In this document: positions 8,897 to 16,828 of the stretch, in pieces | Position numbering within the stretch: position 1 is the stretch's first letter | How the letters are laid out: each line of letters starts with the position of its first letter | Assembly: GCA_031258965.1 (NCBI GenBank) | Contig: JAIRMC010000139.1 | Coordinates: 1-34,386 of the forward strand | Reading direction: 5' to 3' | Length of the DNA stretch: 34,386 nucleotides | From: Azoarcus sp. | GTDB taxonomy: Bacteria > Pseudomonadota > Gammaproteobacteria > Burkholderiales > Rhodocyclaceae | Program-made: the position numbers and the translations under genes | Notes under the pieces: generated by a model | What the model saw: only the letters and a program-made list of their open reading frames with translations | Database searches by the model: none | What the model was told of the DNA's origin: nothing

Positions 8897-10290
8897 CAGA
8901 AGAAGGTAAAGCCGACCTGGAAGAGCTTTTCAACTTTCTTCACCATGTTCTTGTGCGGACAGAACAGGATGATGTGGTCTTCGCTTTCGATTACCGTGTC
9001 CCGGTGCGGGATGAGTACCACGGGGTCTTCGGCGGGATCGGGGGATTTGCGCACGATGGCGTTGATCGTGACGCCTTCTGGAAGCGCGATTTCGCCGATG
9101 CTGCGCCCGACGATCCGGGAACTGGCCTGTTCGCCGTGGGCGATGATTTCGAGCGCCTCTGCCGCACCGCGCCGCAGGCTGTGCACGGCGACGACATCGC
9201 CCCGGCGCACGTGGGTAAGCAGCGCGCCAATCGAGGCTTGCGCCGGGGAAATGACGATGTCGATGGCGCCGCCTTCGACCAGGCTGACGTAGCTCTTGCG
9301 GTTGACCAGCGCCAGGGTGTGACGCGCCCCCATGCGCTTGGCCAGTATCGCGGACATGATGTTGTCTTCTTCATCGTTGGTGAGAGCGGCGAACAGATCG
9401 GTTTCGTCGATGCCTTCGTTTTCAAGCAGTTTTTCGTCGGTGCTGTTGCCATGCAGCACCAGAGCGTGACGCAGGCTGGTGGCAAGCTTTTCGGCGCGGC
9501 GGGCATGCATCTCGAAAATCTTGACGTTGTAGTTCTCATCGAACGAGGCCGCCAGGCGCAGGCCGATATTGCCGCCGCCCGCGATCATGATCCGCCGCAT
9601 CGGTTGCGAAGCGCCGCACAGGCCTCGCATTACCGCACGGATATAAGGGGTGGCGGCCAGGCAGAACACTTCGTCGCCCGGCAGGATTACGGTATCGCCC
9701 GTGGGAAGGATGGGGTTGCCCTTGCGGTAGATCGCCGCGATGTGCGCGTCGACATCCGGCAGTTGGGCGCGCAGGTCGGCGAGCGGACGGCCCACCAGGG
9801 GATTGCCTTCGTGCGCAATGACGCTGGTAAGGTTGACTTGTCCGCCCGCAAAGTCGAGCACTTGGAGCGCCTCGGGAAAGTCGATCAGGCGGCGGATGTA
9901 GTCGGTGACGATCTGCTCCGGGCAGATGGAGAAATCCACCGCGAAATTGCTGTTGTCGAGAAGTTCGGGATGGTCGGCGTAATCGGCGGAACGCAGGCGG
10001 GCAACGCGGGTGGGCAGGTTGAAGAGCGTTCGGGCGATCTTGCAGGCGCAGAGGTTGGTCTGGTCCGACTGGGTGACGGCGATCAGCAGGTCGGCGTTTT
10101 CGGCCCCGGCTTCGCGCAGCACGGAAGGTGAGGCGGCATTGCCGCAAACGGTGCGTACCTCGAAGCGGTTGCGCAATTCGGCCAGGCTGTCCGGGTCGGT
10201 GTCGACGAGGGTGATATCGTTGGCTTCCGAAATCAGCCCTTCCGCGACGGATGCGCCTACCTGGCCGGCGCCCAGGATGATGATTTTCAT
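8896..10290 (-). CDS. trkA: Trk potassium transporter NAD-binding regulatory subunit
   Basis: 464 residues. Duplicated RCK architecture: the first Rossmann motif IILGAGQVGASVAEGL is at the N-terminus and the second, IMIAGGGNIGLRLAASF, at about 233-249, each followed by a TrkA_C domain (EALQVLDFAGGQVNL and EALEIIAHGEQASS regions). As a cytoplasmic tetramer binding NAD(H)/ATP, it gates TrkH. It is followed directly by trkH. A 116-bp gap separates it from ntrX, with a possible sigma-70 promoter on the minus strand (TTCCGC, 17-bp spacer, TAGAAT just upstream). trkAH may thus have its own promoter despite lying downstream of ntrYX. Confidence 0.97.
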   Translation of the reverse strand: MKIIILGAGQVGASVAEGLISEANDITLVDTDPDSLAELRNRFEVRTVCGNAASPSVLREAGAENADLLIAVTQSDQTNLCACKIARTLFNLPTRVARLRSADYADHPELLDNSNFAVDFSICPEQIVTDYIRRLIDFPEALQVLDFAGGQVNLTSVIAHEGNPLVGRPLADLRAQLPDVDAHIAAIYRKGNPILPTGDTVILPGDEVFCLAATPYIRAVMRGLCGASQPMRRIMIAGGGNIGLRLAASFDENYNVKIFEMHARRAEKLATSLRHALVLHGNSTDEKLLENEGIDETDLFAALTNDEEDNIMSAILAKRMGARHTLALVNRKSYVSLVEGGAIDIVISPAQASIGALLTHVRRGDVVAVHSLRRGAAEALEIIAHGEQASSRIVGRSIGEIALPEGVTINAIVRKSPDPAEDPVVLIPHRDTVIESEDHIILFCPHKNMVKKVEKLFQVGFTFF

Positions 10291-10406
10291 CGGAGCATCT
10301 ACACGGGAAAACGAAGAGCGGCGATTCTACGCGCTTGCCGGGGGAAGCGGAAAATTATGTTGCGGCGCGGAAAGTCTTTGTAACGAATCTGGCGGCGCGC
10401 CGGTTT

Positions 10407-11654
10407 TCAGCTTTCCTCGCGCCGCCGTCCACCGTGCAGGCCAAGTTGTCTGAGCTTGCGGTAAAGGTGGGTGCGTTCGAGTCCGGTCTTTTGGGCCAGC
10501 CGGGTCATGTTGCCTTTTTCGAGGCGCAAGTGATGCTCGAAGTAAGTGCGCTCGAATATTTCGCGCGCCTCGCGCAAGGGCTGGCTGAAGGAGACCGTGG
10601 CCGAGGATTCCGTAGCAGCGCTGTGTAGGGGCAGGTCGTTTTCGGGCACGGTGATTTCTTCTTCCGGTGCGGCTTGCGCCAACCCGCGGATGGCGGCTTG
10701 GAGTTCGGCGTAGCCGCCGTGCCAGTCGCGGCGCTGCAATTGCGCCAGCGCTGCCGTGGACAGACGGTGCGGCGATACTTCGTTGGTTTCGACGAGGTGA
10801 CGCAGGATGCGGCAGGCCAGTTCAGGCAGCTCGGCACGGATGTCGACGAGCGCGGGCGATACCAGGACATGGGCGAACAGACGCTCGACAAGGGGGGCAT
10901 CCCAACCTGCGGCCAACAGGTCTTCACGGCTGGCGCCGCTGACGACGGTCAGGCGAATATCGTGGCGATCAAGCCGTTCGACGAAGTAGGCGAGATTTTT
11001 TTGCAGCGGGCGCGATAGATGTTCCAGCCCGGTGAGATAGATTTGCCCGCCTTGGCACGAAGCCAGCCGCGTCGGGTCGATCAGGCCCTTGCGCGCGTCG
11101 AAGGCGAACCAAGGCGCGCCCGGTGTTTGGAGGCTGCGGGCGGCGAGTTCGGCCAGATGATCCGCGCCGCTCCGGAACAGGATCAGGCGCGATTGCGTGG
11201 CGGTTTGGCGCAGATGGCGGTATAGCTCGCGCAAATGGGGCGAGTCGGGAAAAGCCGCGAGCGTCAACGGCGTCGACGCGAGCGTGGGCGGCGTGCGTCG
11301 CAGGCCGCGTTTGACGGCGGACAGGAGCTTTTGCAGTGAGATGGGTTTTTCAAGATAGTCGATGGCTCCGATGCGGGTGGCTTCCACTGCGGTATCGATG
11401 GTGCCGTGGCCGGACATCATCACCACGGGCATGGTGAGTTGTCCGCCCGCAGCCCATTCCTTGAGCAGGGTTATACCATCGGTATCCGGCATCCAGATAT
11501 CGAGCAACACCATGTCCGGGCAGGATGCGTCGCGGGCCGTTCTTGCGGCGGCGGCATCCTCGGCCAGGATTACGTCGTGCCCTTCATCGCGCAGAATCTC
11601 CGAGAGGAGTTCGCGGATACCGATTTCGTCGTCAACGATAAGTATTTTTGCCAT
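10407..11654 (-). CDS. NtrX-like response regulator with degenerate AAA+ domain
   Basis: 415 residues. The receiver domain is intact: acidic pair D8-D9, phospho-acceptor D52 in LLDIWMPDTDG, Ser81 and Lys103 in YLEKP. The C-terminus (about 366-405) is a Fis-type helix-turn-helix, with EKGNMTRLAQKTGLERTHLY close to NtrX. Between them, a shortened region (about 135-325) aligns by pattern with a sigma-54 activator AAA+ domain but lacks its working parts. LILFRSGADH replaces Walker A GESGTGKE, no GAFTGA loop is found, and GGQIYLTGLEHL replaces the GGTLFLDE Walker B. Remnants such as DIRAELPELACRILRHL and WHGGYAELQ are still visible. It probably acts as a phosphorylation-controlled DNA-binding protein with sigma-70 or as a repressor (inference). 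It lies 2 bp downstream of its kinase. Confidence 0.88.
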   Translation of the reverse strand: MAKILIVDDEIGIRELLSEILRDEGHDVILAEDAAAARTARDASCPDMVLLDIWMPDTDGITLLKEWAAGGQLTMPVVMMSGHGTIDTAVEATRIGAIDYLEKPISLQKLLSAVKRGLRRTPPTLASTPLTLAAFPDSPHLRELYRHLRQTATQSRLILFRSGADHLAELAARSLQTPGAPWFAFDARKGLIDPTRLASCQGGQIYLTGLEHLSRPLQKNLAYFVERLDRHDIRLTVVSGASREDLLAAGWDAPLVERLFAHVLVSPALVDIRAELPELACRILRHLVETNEVSPHRLSTAALAQLQRRDWHGGYAELQAAIRGLAQAAPEEEITVPENDLPLHSAATESSATVSFSQPLREAREIFERTYFEHHLRLEKGNMTRLAQKTGLERTHLYRKLRQLGLHGGRRREES

Positions 11655-11656
11655 CT

Positions 11657-13780
11657 TCAGTCTTCACCACTGATTATTACCGTGCGCAGACGAATGCGCA
11701 ACTCCGCGCCGCCGCCGTCACGATTGGCGATCTTCACCTCACCGCCATGTTCCGCGACGATTTTCTTTATCATGGCCAGGCCCAGTCCGGTGCCCTTGGC
11801 CTTGGTCGTGAAATAAGGCTCGAATGCATGCGCCAACACTTCAGGTGGAAACGCCGGGCCATTGTCGATACATGACAATAATACGTGATCGCCATTCGTA
11901 CAGGCGGCCAGGGCGATTTCGCCATCGTCGCGTCCGGTCAGTGCGTCTTGTGCGTTTTGTAGCATATTGTGGACGATCTGGCGAATTTGGGAAGCATCGC
12001 CGAGTACCTGTGGTAGATCGGCGGGGACCTGCAAGTGGATTTTTATCGGCATGCTTTCGTAAAGAACGAGGATTTCGCGCATGAGTTTTTCCAGGTCGAC
12101 TGGCACGAGCGTGGGTGCGGGCAGGCGGGCATAGTCGCGGAAAGCGTTGATGAGGTTCTTGACGGCTTCCACCTGGTTGACGATAGTCGTGGTGGAACGT
12201 TCGAGCATCTGTTTGCCGGTTTCGTCGAGTTGCGCGGAGAGTTTGACGGCGAGCCGTTCGGCGGAAAGCTGGATCGGCGTCAGGGGGTTCTTGATTTCAT
12301 GCGCGAGCCGCCGGGCGACTTCAGCCCAGGCGGCGGTACGTTGCGCTTCGATAAGGCGGGAGATGTCATCGAATACCACCACCAGCCCGCCGCCGGTGCT
12401 CTCGGGCAGGCGCGAGCCGTGGATGAGCAGGGTGAGCGGCGTGCGGTCGGAACGGGGAATTTCGATCTCGGAATGCCAATCGCCCTCGTGGGCGGCAAAA
12501 CCGGAAATCAGCGCATCGCGCAATACTGTGTGGCGCGACCAGTCGGCCAGCGCGATTTCCTCGAATCCCCCGAGATCGTCGCCGAGAATATCGAGCGCAC
12601 CGCGATTGGCCGCGCGCAAGGCGCCTGCGGGCGTGAAAGCCAGTACGCCGGTCGATAGATTGGCCAGCACGCTTTCGAGGTAGGCGCGGGCGGATTCCAC
12701 TTCGGCCCGGCTGGCGTCGGTCTGCGCGCGCGCTTCTTCGAGCTGGCGGGTCATCTGGCTGAAGGATTGCGTCAGCACGCCAAGCTCGTCACGCGCGGGC
12801 AACGCCCGGCGCGGGCTGTAGTCGCCCTGGGCAACCGCTTGGGTGCCTTCGGCGAGTATCCGCAGTGGCGCGGCGAGCCGCCGAGCAAGGATGAAAGCCG
12901 CGGCGATAGCGGTCAGGAGCGCCAGCAGCATGGCGAGCGTGAGCGTCAATGTATAGATGAGCTTGAGGTCGGTACGACCCAGGGTGAGTTGCTGATAGTC
13001 GCGGTAGGCCTCCTGCACAGCTTCGGCGTGTCTGCCGAAGCTTTCGGGGACAGGTTGGGTCAGTTGGAGCAGCCGGGGGCCATTGGCCAGGCTGCGTCCT
13101 TCAATCGGCACCAGCAGGCGGATGACCAGTTGTCCGTCAGGGCCGCTTTCAACCATGCTGAGACCGCGATTCTGGTATGCCTGCCGCAGTTGCTGGATCG
13201 GCGGCGTGTCTGGAAGCAGACGGGCGACACCGTCGTCGATGGCTGTGGCCTGCACTTGACCATTCATACCGAGCAGGGTGACGCTGCCGACGCCCATCCA
13301 TTCGCGCAGGCGGTTGATTTGGGCTGGCGAGATTTTCTTCCGGCCCTCGATGTCCAGGGCCATGTTGGCGGCCTTGACCTTGAGCTGGTCAACAAGGTAA
13401 TCGAGCGCGTTCTGTCCGAGTGCGAGACCGCCTTCCAGGGCGGAGTCGACCCGCACGTCGAACCAGGATTCGATGCTGCGCACGACGAATTGCAGCGATA
13501 CCGCGTAAACCGCCAGGCCGGGCAAGATCGCCATCAATGCGAACATCATCAACAGGCGGAGTTTGAGACGCGATCCGAAACGGCTGGCGCGATATTCGCG
13601 CCGCAGGCGGATCAGTTGATAGACAATCGCCGCCGCCAACGCCACCACGAATACCCCGTTTATCGCTATCAGGTACGGGTAGAAATGGCTGAATAAATCA
13701 GTGTTGGCGCTGGCCGAGGCAAGCAGATAGAGCGAAACGGCGACCAGGATGGCGACAATGGCAACAGCGACGTTTTTCAT
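11657..13780 (-). CDS. ntrY: NtrY-like membrane sensor histidine kinase
   Basis: 707 residues from ATG 13780, which forms an ATGA overlap with the upstream gene; an earlier in-frame start at 13813 is less likely. N-terminal membrane helices lie at about 3-24, 36-56 and 77-98, then an extracytoplasmic sensor region (about 100-270), another helix (about 275-298), HAMP, PAS-like domain (about 370-475), HisKA with His494 in RRLAHEIKNPLTP, and HATPase_c with the N box (NMLQNAQDAL) and FTTKAKGTGLGLAM. The G1 box reads DNGPAFP rather than the usual DNGPGFP. The family (NtrY) senses nitrogen or redox state or envelope conditions and phosphorylates NtrX, which follows directly. Confidence 0.93.
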   Translation of the reverse strand: MKNVAVAIVAILVAVSLYLLASASANTDLFSHFYPYLIAINGVFVVALAAAIVYQLIRLRREYRASRFGSRLKLRLLMMFALMAILPGLAVYAVSLQFVVRSIESWFDVRVDSALEGGLALGQNALDYLVDQLKVKAANMALDIEGRKKISPAQINRLREWMGVGSVTLLGMNGQVQATAIDDGVARLLPDTPPIQQLRQAYQNRGLSMVESGPDGQLVIRLLVPIEGRSLANGPRLLQLTQPVPESFGRHAEAVQEAYRDYQQLTLGRTDLKLIYTLTLTLAMLLALLTAIAAAFILARRLAAPLRILAEGTQAVAQGDYSPRRALPARDELGVLTQSFSQMTRQLEEARAQTDASRAEVESARAYLESVLANLSTGVLAFTPAGALRAANRGALDILGDDLGGFEEIALADWSRHTVLRDALISGFAAHEGDWHSEIEIPRSDRTPLTLLIHGSRLPESTGGGLVVVFDDISRLIEAQRTAAWAEVARRLAHEIKNPLTPIQLSAERLAVKLSAQLDETGKQMLERSTTTIVNQVEAVKNLINAFRDYARLPAPTLVPVDLEKLMREILVLYESMPIKIHLQVPADLPQVLGDASQIRQIVHNMLQNAQDALTGRDDGEIALAACTNGDHVLLSCIDNGPAFPPEVLAHAFEPYFTTKAKGTGLGLAMIKKIVAEHGGEVKIANRDGGGAELRIRLRTVIISGED

Positions 13781-14343
13781 TGCGTATCCGGCGAGCCGGG
13801 CAGGAAAACCCATTCCATCCAGCCAGTGTTAACTTCCCAACTGCCATTGGTCACGACGGAGAGCTGGAACAGCTTGGGAAGTTGGGAGGTATCGTGAAAA
13901 AAGCGCAGCTCGGCCTCATGGCGGACACCGGGCGTGAAGGTTTCCGCGGAAGTGACGTACCAATGGCGGATGTGCTGCATGGTGCGCACAGCGTCTCCCA
14001 GCTTCTCGAAACTTTGATGCAGGCTGCCGATGCTGAGCCGGTATCTGCGGGTAATGGCATGGTAGGAAAGGCGATATTCGACGCGGCGGCGGGCCACGGT
14101 CTTGTTGAACCAGTACCAGCGCGGGCGCTCGACCCGCAGTTCTGCAATGAAATGCAACGCCAGCCCGTGCGCCAGGGCATCGGTGAGTCTCGGGTTGAGA
14201 TCGAAGTCGAAGTCGGCGTTGAGGACATAGCCTTCTTCGGCGGGAACGATTTCGGCGTGCGTTATATGACCATCATCGGCATTCACTGGCAGGAAGGCCA
14301 GGAAGGCAACGAGCAGCAGCAGGCGGCGAAGGAACTCAGCCAT
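13777..14343 (-). CDS. DUF4390 family secreted protein
   Basis: 188 residues from ATG 14343, chosen because it begins a good signal peptide (MAEFLRRLLLLVAFLAFLPVNA); the frame is open farther upstream but that part lies inside rsmB. The mature protein has DGHITHAEIVPAEEGYVLNADFDFDLNPRLTDALAHG and FIAELRVERPRWYWFNK, which I associate with DUF4390 proteins found between rsmB and ntrY in betaproteobacteria. The likely location is periplasm or membrane surface. The function is unknown; invariant linkage to ntrYX suggests a sensory or accessory role for NtrY (inference). It overlaps rsmB by 8 bp upstream and ntrY by 4 bp downstream, so the three are translationally coupled. Confidence 0.82.
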   Translation of the reverse strand: MAEFLRRLLLLVAFLAFLPVNADDGHITHAEIVPAEEGYVLNADFDFDLNPRLTDALAHGLALHFIAELRVERPRWYWFNKTVARRRVEYRLSYHAITRRYRLSIGSLHQSFEKLGDAVRTMQHIRHWYVTSAETFTPGVRHEAELRFFHDTSQLPKLFQLSVVTNGSWEVNTGWMEWVFLPGSPDTQ

Positions 14344-15694
14344 GTTTGGGTTTCTTGCGCAAACGCGCATAGTAGAAGCCGTCGTGGTCGGTTGTCGGTA
14401 ACATGGGATGTATCCGAATTCGTGGCGCGGACAGCTCGGCATCCGGATGCCGGGCAAGAAAGCGCTCGATTTGGCGGCGGTTTTCGTCCTCGAAAACCGA
14501 ACAAGTGACGTAAAGCATTGTGCCACCAAGTGCCAGGGTATGCCAAAGTGTATTGATAATGCTTGCTTGTTGTGCAACAAAGGCGGCGATGTCGGTTTCG
14601 CGTCTCAACCACTTGATGTCCGGGTGGCGGCGGACGACGCCGGAGGCCGAGCATGGCACATCGGCGAGGATGCGGTCGAAAGGGCGTCCATCCCACCAGT
14701 CGGCGGAAATGCGGCAATCGGCGACTTTCACCGTGGCATCGAGACCGAGCCGGGCAAGATTGCCATCTATCCGACGGGCGCGCGTGGGATCGAGTTCCAG
14801 TGCGGTAAGCGCAATGTCGGCAAGTTCTAGCAAATGCGCGCTTTTTCCGCCGGGCGCCGCGCAAGCGTCCAGTACTCGTTCGCCGTTGCGCGCTTCAAGC
14901 CAGATAGCGGCCCACTGCGCCCCGGCGTCCTGTACCGACACCCTGCCTTCATCAAAACCAGGCAGCCGCGACACAGGCAATGGGCGTTCGAGGCGAAGCG
15001 CATTATTGGCAAGGCGCCGCGCCGCGATACCTGCCGCAGCCAGTTCAGACAGATACTCATCAATCGTGGTACGGCGCTGGTTGACTCGCAAGCTCATGGG
15101 CGGGTGCAGATTACCGGCGGCCAATATGGCTTCCCACTCGTTTTCATACTCTTGGCGGAGACGCTCGATCCACCATCTTGGGTGTGCGTAGCGCGCGACA
15201 GTATCCGCCACTCGCCATGCGGGCAACTTGGCACGCCGCCGCAGGACATTACGCAACACCCCATTGACCACACCTTTTAAGCCTGGATTTTGGCAGGCCG
15301 CCGCATTCACAGTCTGATTCACCACGGTATGGGCTTGCTCCGGGCGCTGTTCAAGACGCTGGATTGCCACCAGGAGCAGCGCGTGAATTGGCCTGGGGAG
15401 CGGCTTGCTCAAGAAATGACTGAGCACAAGATCGCCCCAGCCATAGTCGCGCAAAGTATTCCATGCCAAATCCCGGATCGCGCCTCGGGTACTGTCCGGC
15501 CAGTCAGGGTTTTCTCGCGCCAAGGACTCATAACCCAAGGTAAGGTTACCGCCATCAATTACGCTGGCAACCAAGCGAGCCGAGTGAAACAAGGCATGCG
15601 CAAGGCTATCCGGCGATAAATCACCAGCGACATTTTCCTGGCGAGTTCGTTGTCCAGAACGGGAATGTTTGGGAAAATGTTTCACGTGAAACAT
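14336..15694 (-). CDS. rsmB: 16S rRNA (cytosine-967-C5)-methyltransferase
   Basis: 452 residues. The N-terminal NusB-like domain (about 30-160: HTVVNQTVNAA, GVVNGVLRN) is followed by the Sun/RsmB catalytic domain. The SAM-binding motif is LDACAAPGGKSAHLLE (about 275-290), motif IV has Cys348 in ADVPCSASGV and motif VI the nucleophilic Cys398 in YVTCSVFEDEN. It methylates C967 of 16S rRNA. The start is unusual: the ATG at 15694 is the edge of a perfect parS palindrome, so the first six residues MFHVKH are encoded by parS. The only other early candidate, GTG codon 4, is also inside parS. Residues 7-30 look like an unconserved extension. It heads the rsmB-DUF4390-ntrY-ntrX run. Confidence 0.94.
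   Translation of the reverse strand: MFHVKHFPKHSRSGQRTRQENVAGDLSPDSLAHALFHSARLVASVIDGGNLTLGYESLARENPDWPDSTRGAIRDLAWNTLRDYGWGDLVLSHFLSKPLPRPIHALLLVAIQRLEQRPEQAHTVVNQTVNAAACQNPGLKGVVNGVLRNVLRRRAKLPAWRVADTVARYAHPRWWIERLRQEYENEWEAILAAGNLHPPMSLRVNQRRTTIDEYLSELAAAGIAARRLANNALRLERPLPVSRLPGFDEGRVSVQDAGAQWAAIWLEARNGERVLDACAAPGGKSAHLLELADIALTALELDPTRARRIDGNLARLGLDATVKVADCRISADWWDGRPFDRILADVPCSASGVVRRHPDIKWLRRETDIAAFVAQQASIINTLWHTLALGGTMLYVTCSVFEDENRRQIERFLARHPDAELSAPRIRIHPMLPTTDHDGFYYARLRKKPKHG
15678..15693. promoter_or_regulatory. parS: parS centromere site 1 (ParB binding), overlapping rsmB start
   Basis: The 16-bp perfect palindrome TGTTTCACGTGAAACA matches the chromosomal parS consensus bound by ParB/Spo0J. 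With flanking A and T it is an 18-bp palindrome (15677-15694). The rsmB start codon (15694-15692, minus strand) is inside it. ParB loading here seeds the spreading complex that ParA segregates and that recruits SMC. Confidence 0.93.
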
Positions 15695-16006
15695 GCTGTA
15701 TGGAGAAAGGCAAAAGCTGCCATATCCTGATACCGTAGGCAGCGAAATGTACTTCCTCTATAAACAAGGTCGGGTAAAATGCTTGTCCGTCGAGTAACCC
15801 AGGGAGAGCGGCGGCCTTCTGGCACCTCCATGTTTCACGTGAAACATGGAGTGGGGATGGTCATTATAAAGCGTGCGGGATAAATGCGCCCAGCGGTATC
15901 CGGCGAACTGAGTGAATGTCATGGTAGGGGCATTGGCGTAGCGGCGAATTGGGAACAGGGTTCTGTGCCGGTTTCTGGAACATCGCGCTGGCAACCGTGC
16001 CATTCT
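15695..16006. other. Intergenic region between rsmB and the DUF3053 gene
   Basis: A 312-bp stretch without a convincing gene. It carries the second parS site and, presumably, the promoter of the rsmB operon. A minus-strand TTTATAGAG around 15758-15766 could be a -10 element, but no good -35 was found. Short open frames here are low in coding character. It also contains a GCTGCC/GGCAGC inverted pair near 15716-15743. Confidence 0.5.
15831..15846. promoter_or_regulatory. parS: parS centromere site 2 (ParB binding)
   Basis: A second exact TGTTTCACGTGAAACA, 153 bp from the first. It is the core of a 26-bp perfect palindrome at 15826-15851, with CTCCA on the left and TGGAG on the right. It lies in the intergenic region upstream of rsmB. 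Two identical sites this close are typical of a chromosomal parS cluster near the replication origin. Confidence 0.94.
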
Positions 16007-16708
16007 TCATTTTGGCGTTTGCTGCATATAGTCGGTATGTTGGGCCTGAATGGCCTGGGCCGTTTTAGCAATATCGGCCTGCATCCGATTGAGTTTGGCA
16101 AGCGTCGTCGGATCCTTGACCTGTATCATACCGTCCTTGATGAGAATCTTGCCTTTATTCGCAACGACAAAATCAAGCAGATCCAGATTCTTTTTCAGCA
16201 TTTCGTTCGTTGCCGGAATCATGAGCTTGAGCGTCCGAGCTGGAAGGCGCACATGCTTATCGATCGCCTGCCTGAAAACAGCCTGCAATTCGGCGGGTTG
16301 CTGGAAAGCCGCGATTCTTTGCTCCGCGCGCGTGAGTTCCATATCAAGGGTTTCTTCGATTTCCGCGAGCGAGTCCATATATTTGACCGTGGCGGCCTTG
16401 CGCTCATTGACGCCCGCCTCGGGTTTCATGGCCTCCGCGAAATCGCGTTGCAGCTTGTCCAGCGGCCTGCCGACTTTCTCATGAATGGCGCTGTTGAAAT
16501 CAACGATAGCATCATACTGTGCCGCATAGTCGCCAAACTTCTTGCGCATCGTCTTGGTCGGAATAATGAGACCACTATTGCGCGGAATCACTTCCTTTTG
16601 CAGAAAGCCCACGAAAGCGTGTCGCTGTTGCAATTCCCGCCCGCATCCGGCGAGCAGTAGAATGACGCCGAGCATCACAAGGAAAGAATGGAAATGCTTT
16701 TTCATCAT
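16007..16708 (-). CDS. DUF3053 family lipoprotein
   Basis: 233 residues from ATG 16708; the adjacent ATG at 16705 has the better spacing (7 bases) from the ribosome-binding site AAAGG. The signal peptide ends in lipobox LLAGC (Cys22 from the first ATG). The mature part is helical and charged. Its opening, QRHAFVGFLQKEVIPRNSGLIIPT, and its later PATNEMLKKNLDLLDFVVANKG and IKDGMIQVKDPTTLAKLN match the pattern of E. coli YiaF and other DUF3053 lipoproteins. The function is unknown; the likely location is an envelope membrane. It lies 120 bp downstream of yidC in the same direction, where mnmE is found in related genomes. Confidence 0.8.
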   Translation of the reverse strand: MMKKHFHSFLVMLGVILLLAGCGRELQQRHAFVGFLQKEVIPRNSGLIIPTKTMRKKFGDYAAQYDAIVDFNSAIHEKVGRPLDKLQRDFAEAMKPEAGVNERKAATVKYMDSLAEIEETLDMELTRAEQRIAAFQQPAELQAVFRQAIDKHVRLPARTLKLMIPATNEMLKKNLDLLDFVVANKGKILIKDGMIQVKDPTTLAKLNRMQADIAKTAQAIQAQHTDYMQQTPK

Positions 16709-16828
16709 CGCACCTTTTACCCCATGCGCGTCCGGCTCCGATTTGCCCTGCTGAACCTGGCGAGGCGGTATGAATCGCCAATCACAAAGCGTATGGCAAA
16801 AAAACCGCTTGGCTGGCTCACCCCCGAA

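Noticed and set aside
13777-14580. Longer version of the DUF4390 protein starting at 14580
   Set aside because: The extra 79 residues lie inside rsmB and precede an obvious signal peptide starting at 14343.
15758-16003. 81-codon minus-strand frame containing a second MFHVKH
   Set aside because: The MFHVKH comes from translating parS site 2; the rest shows no signal, no conserved motif and no ribosome-binding site.
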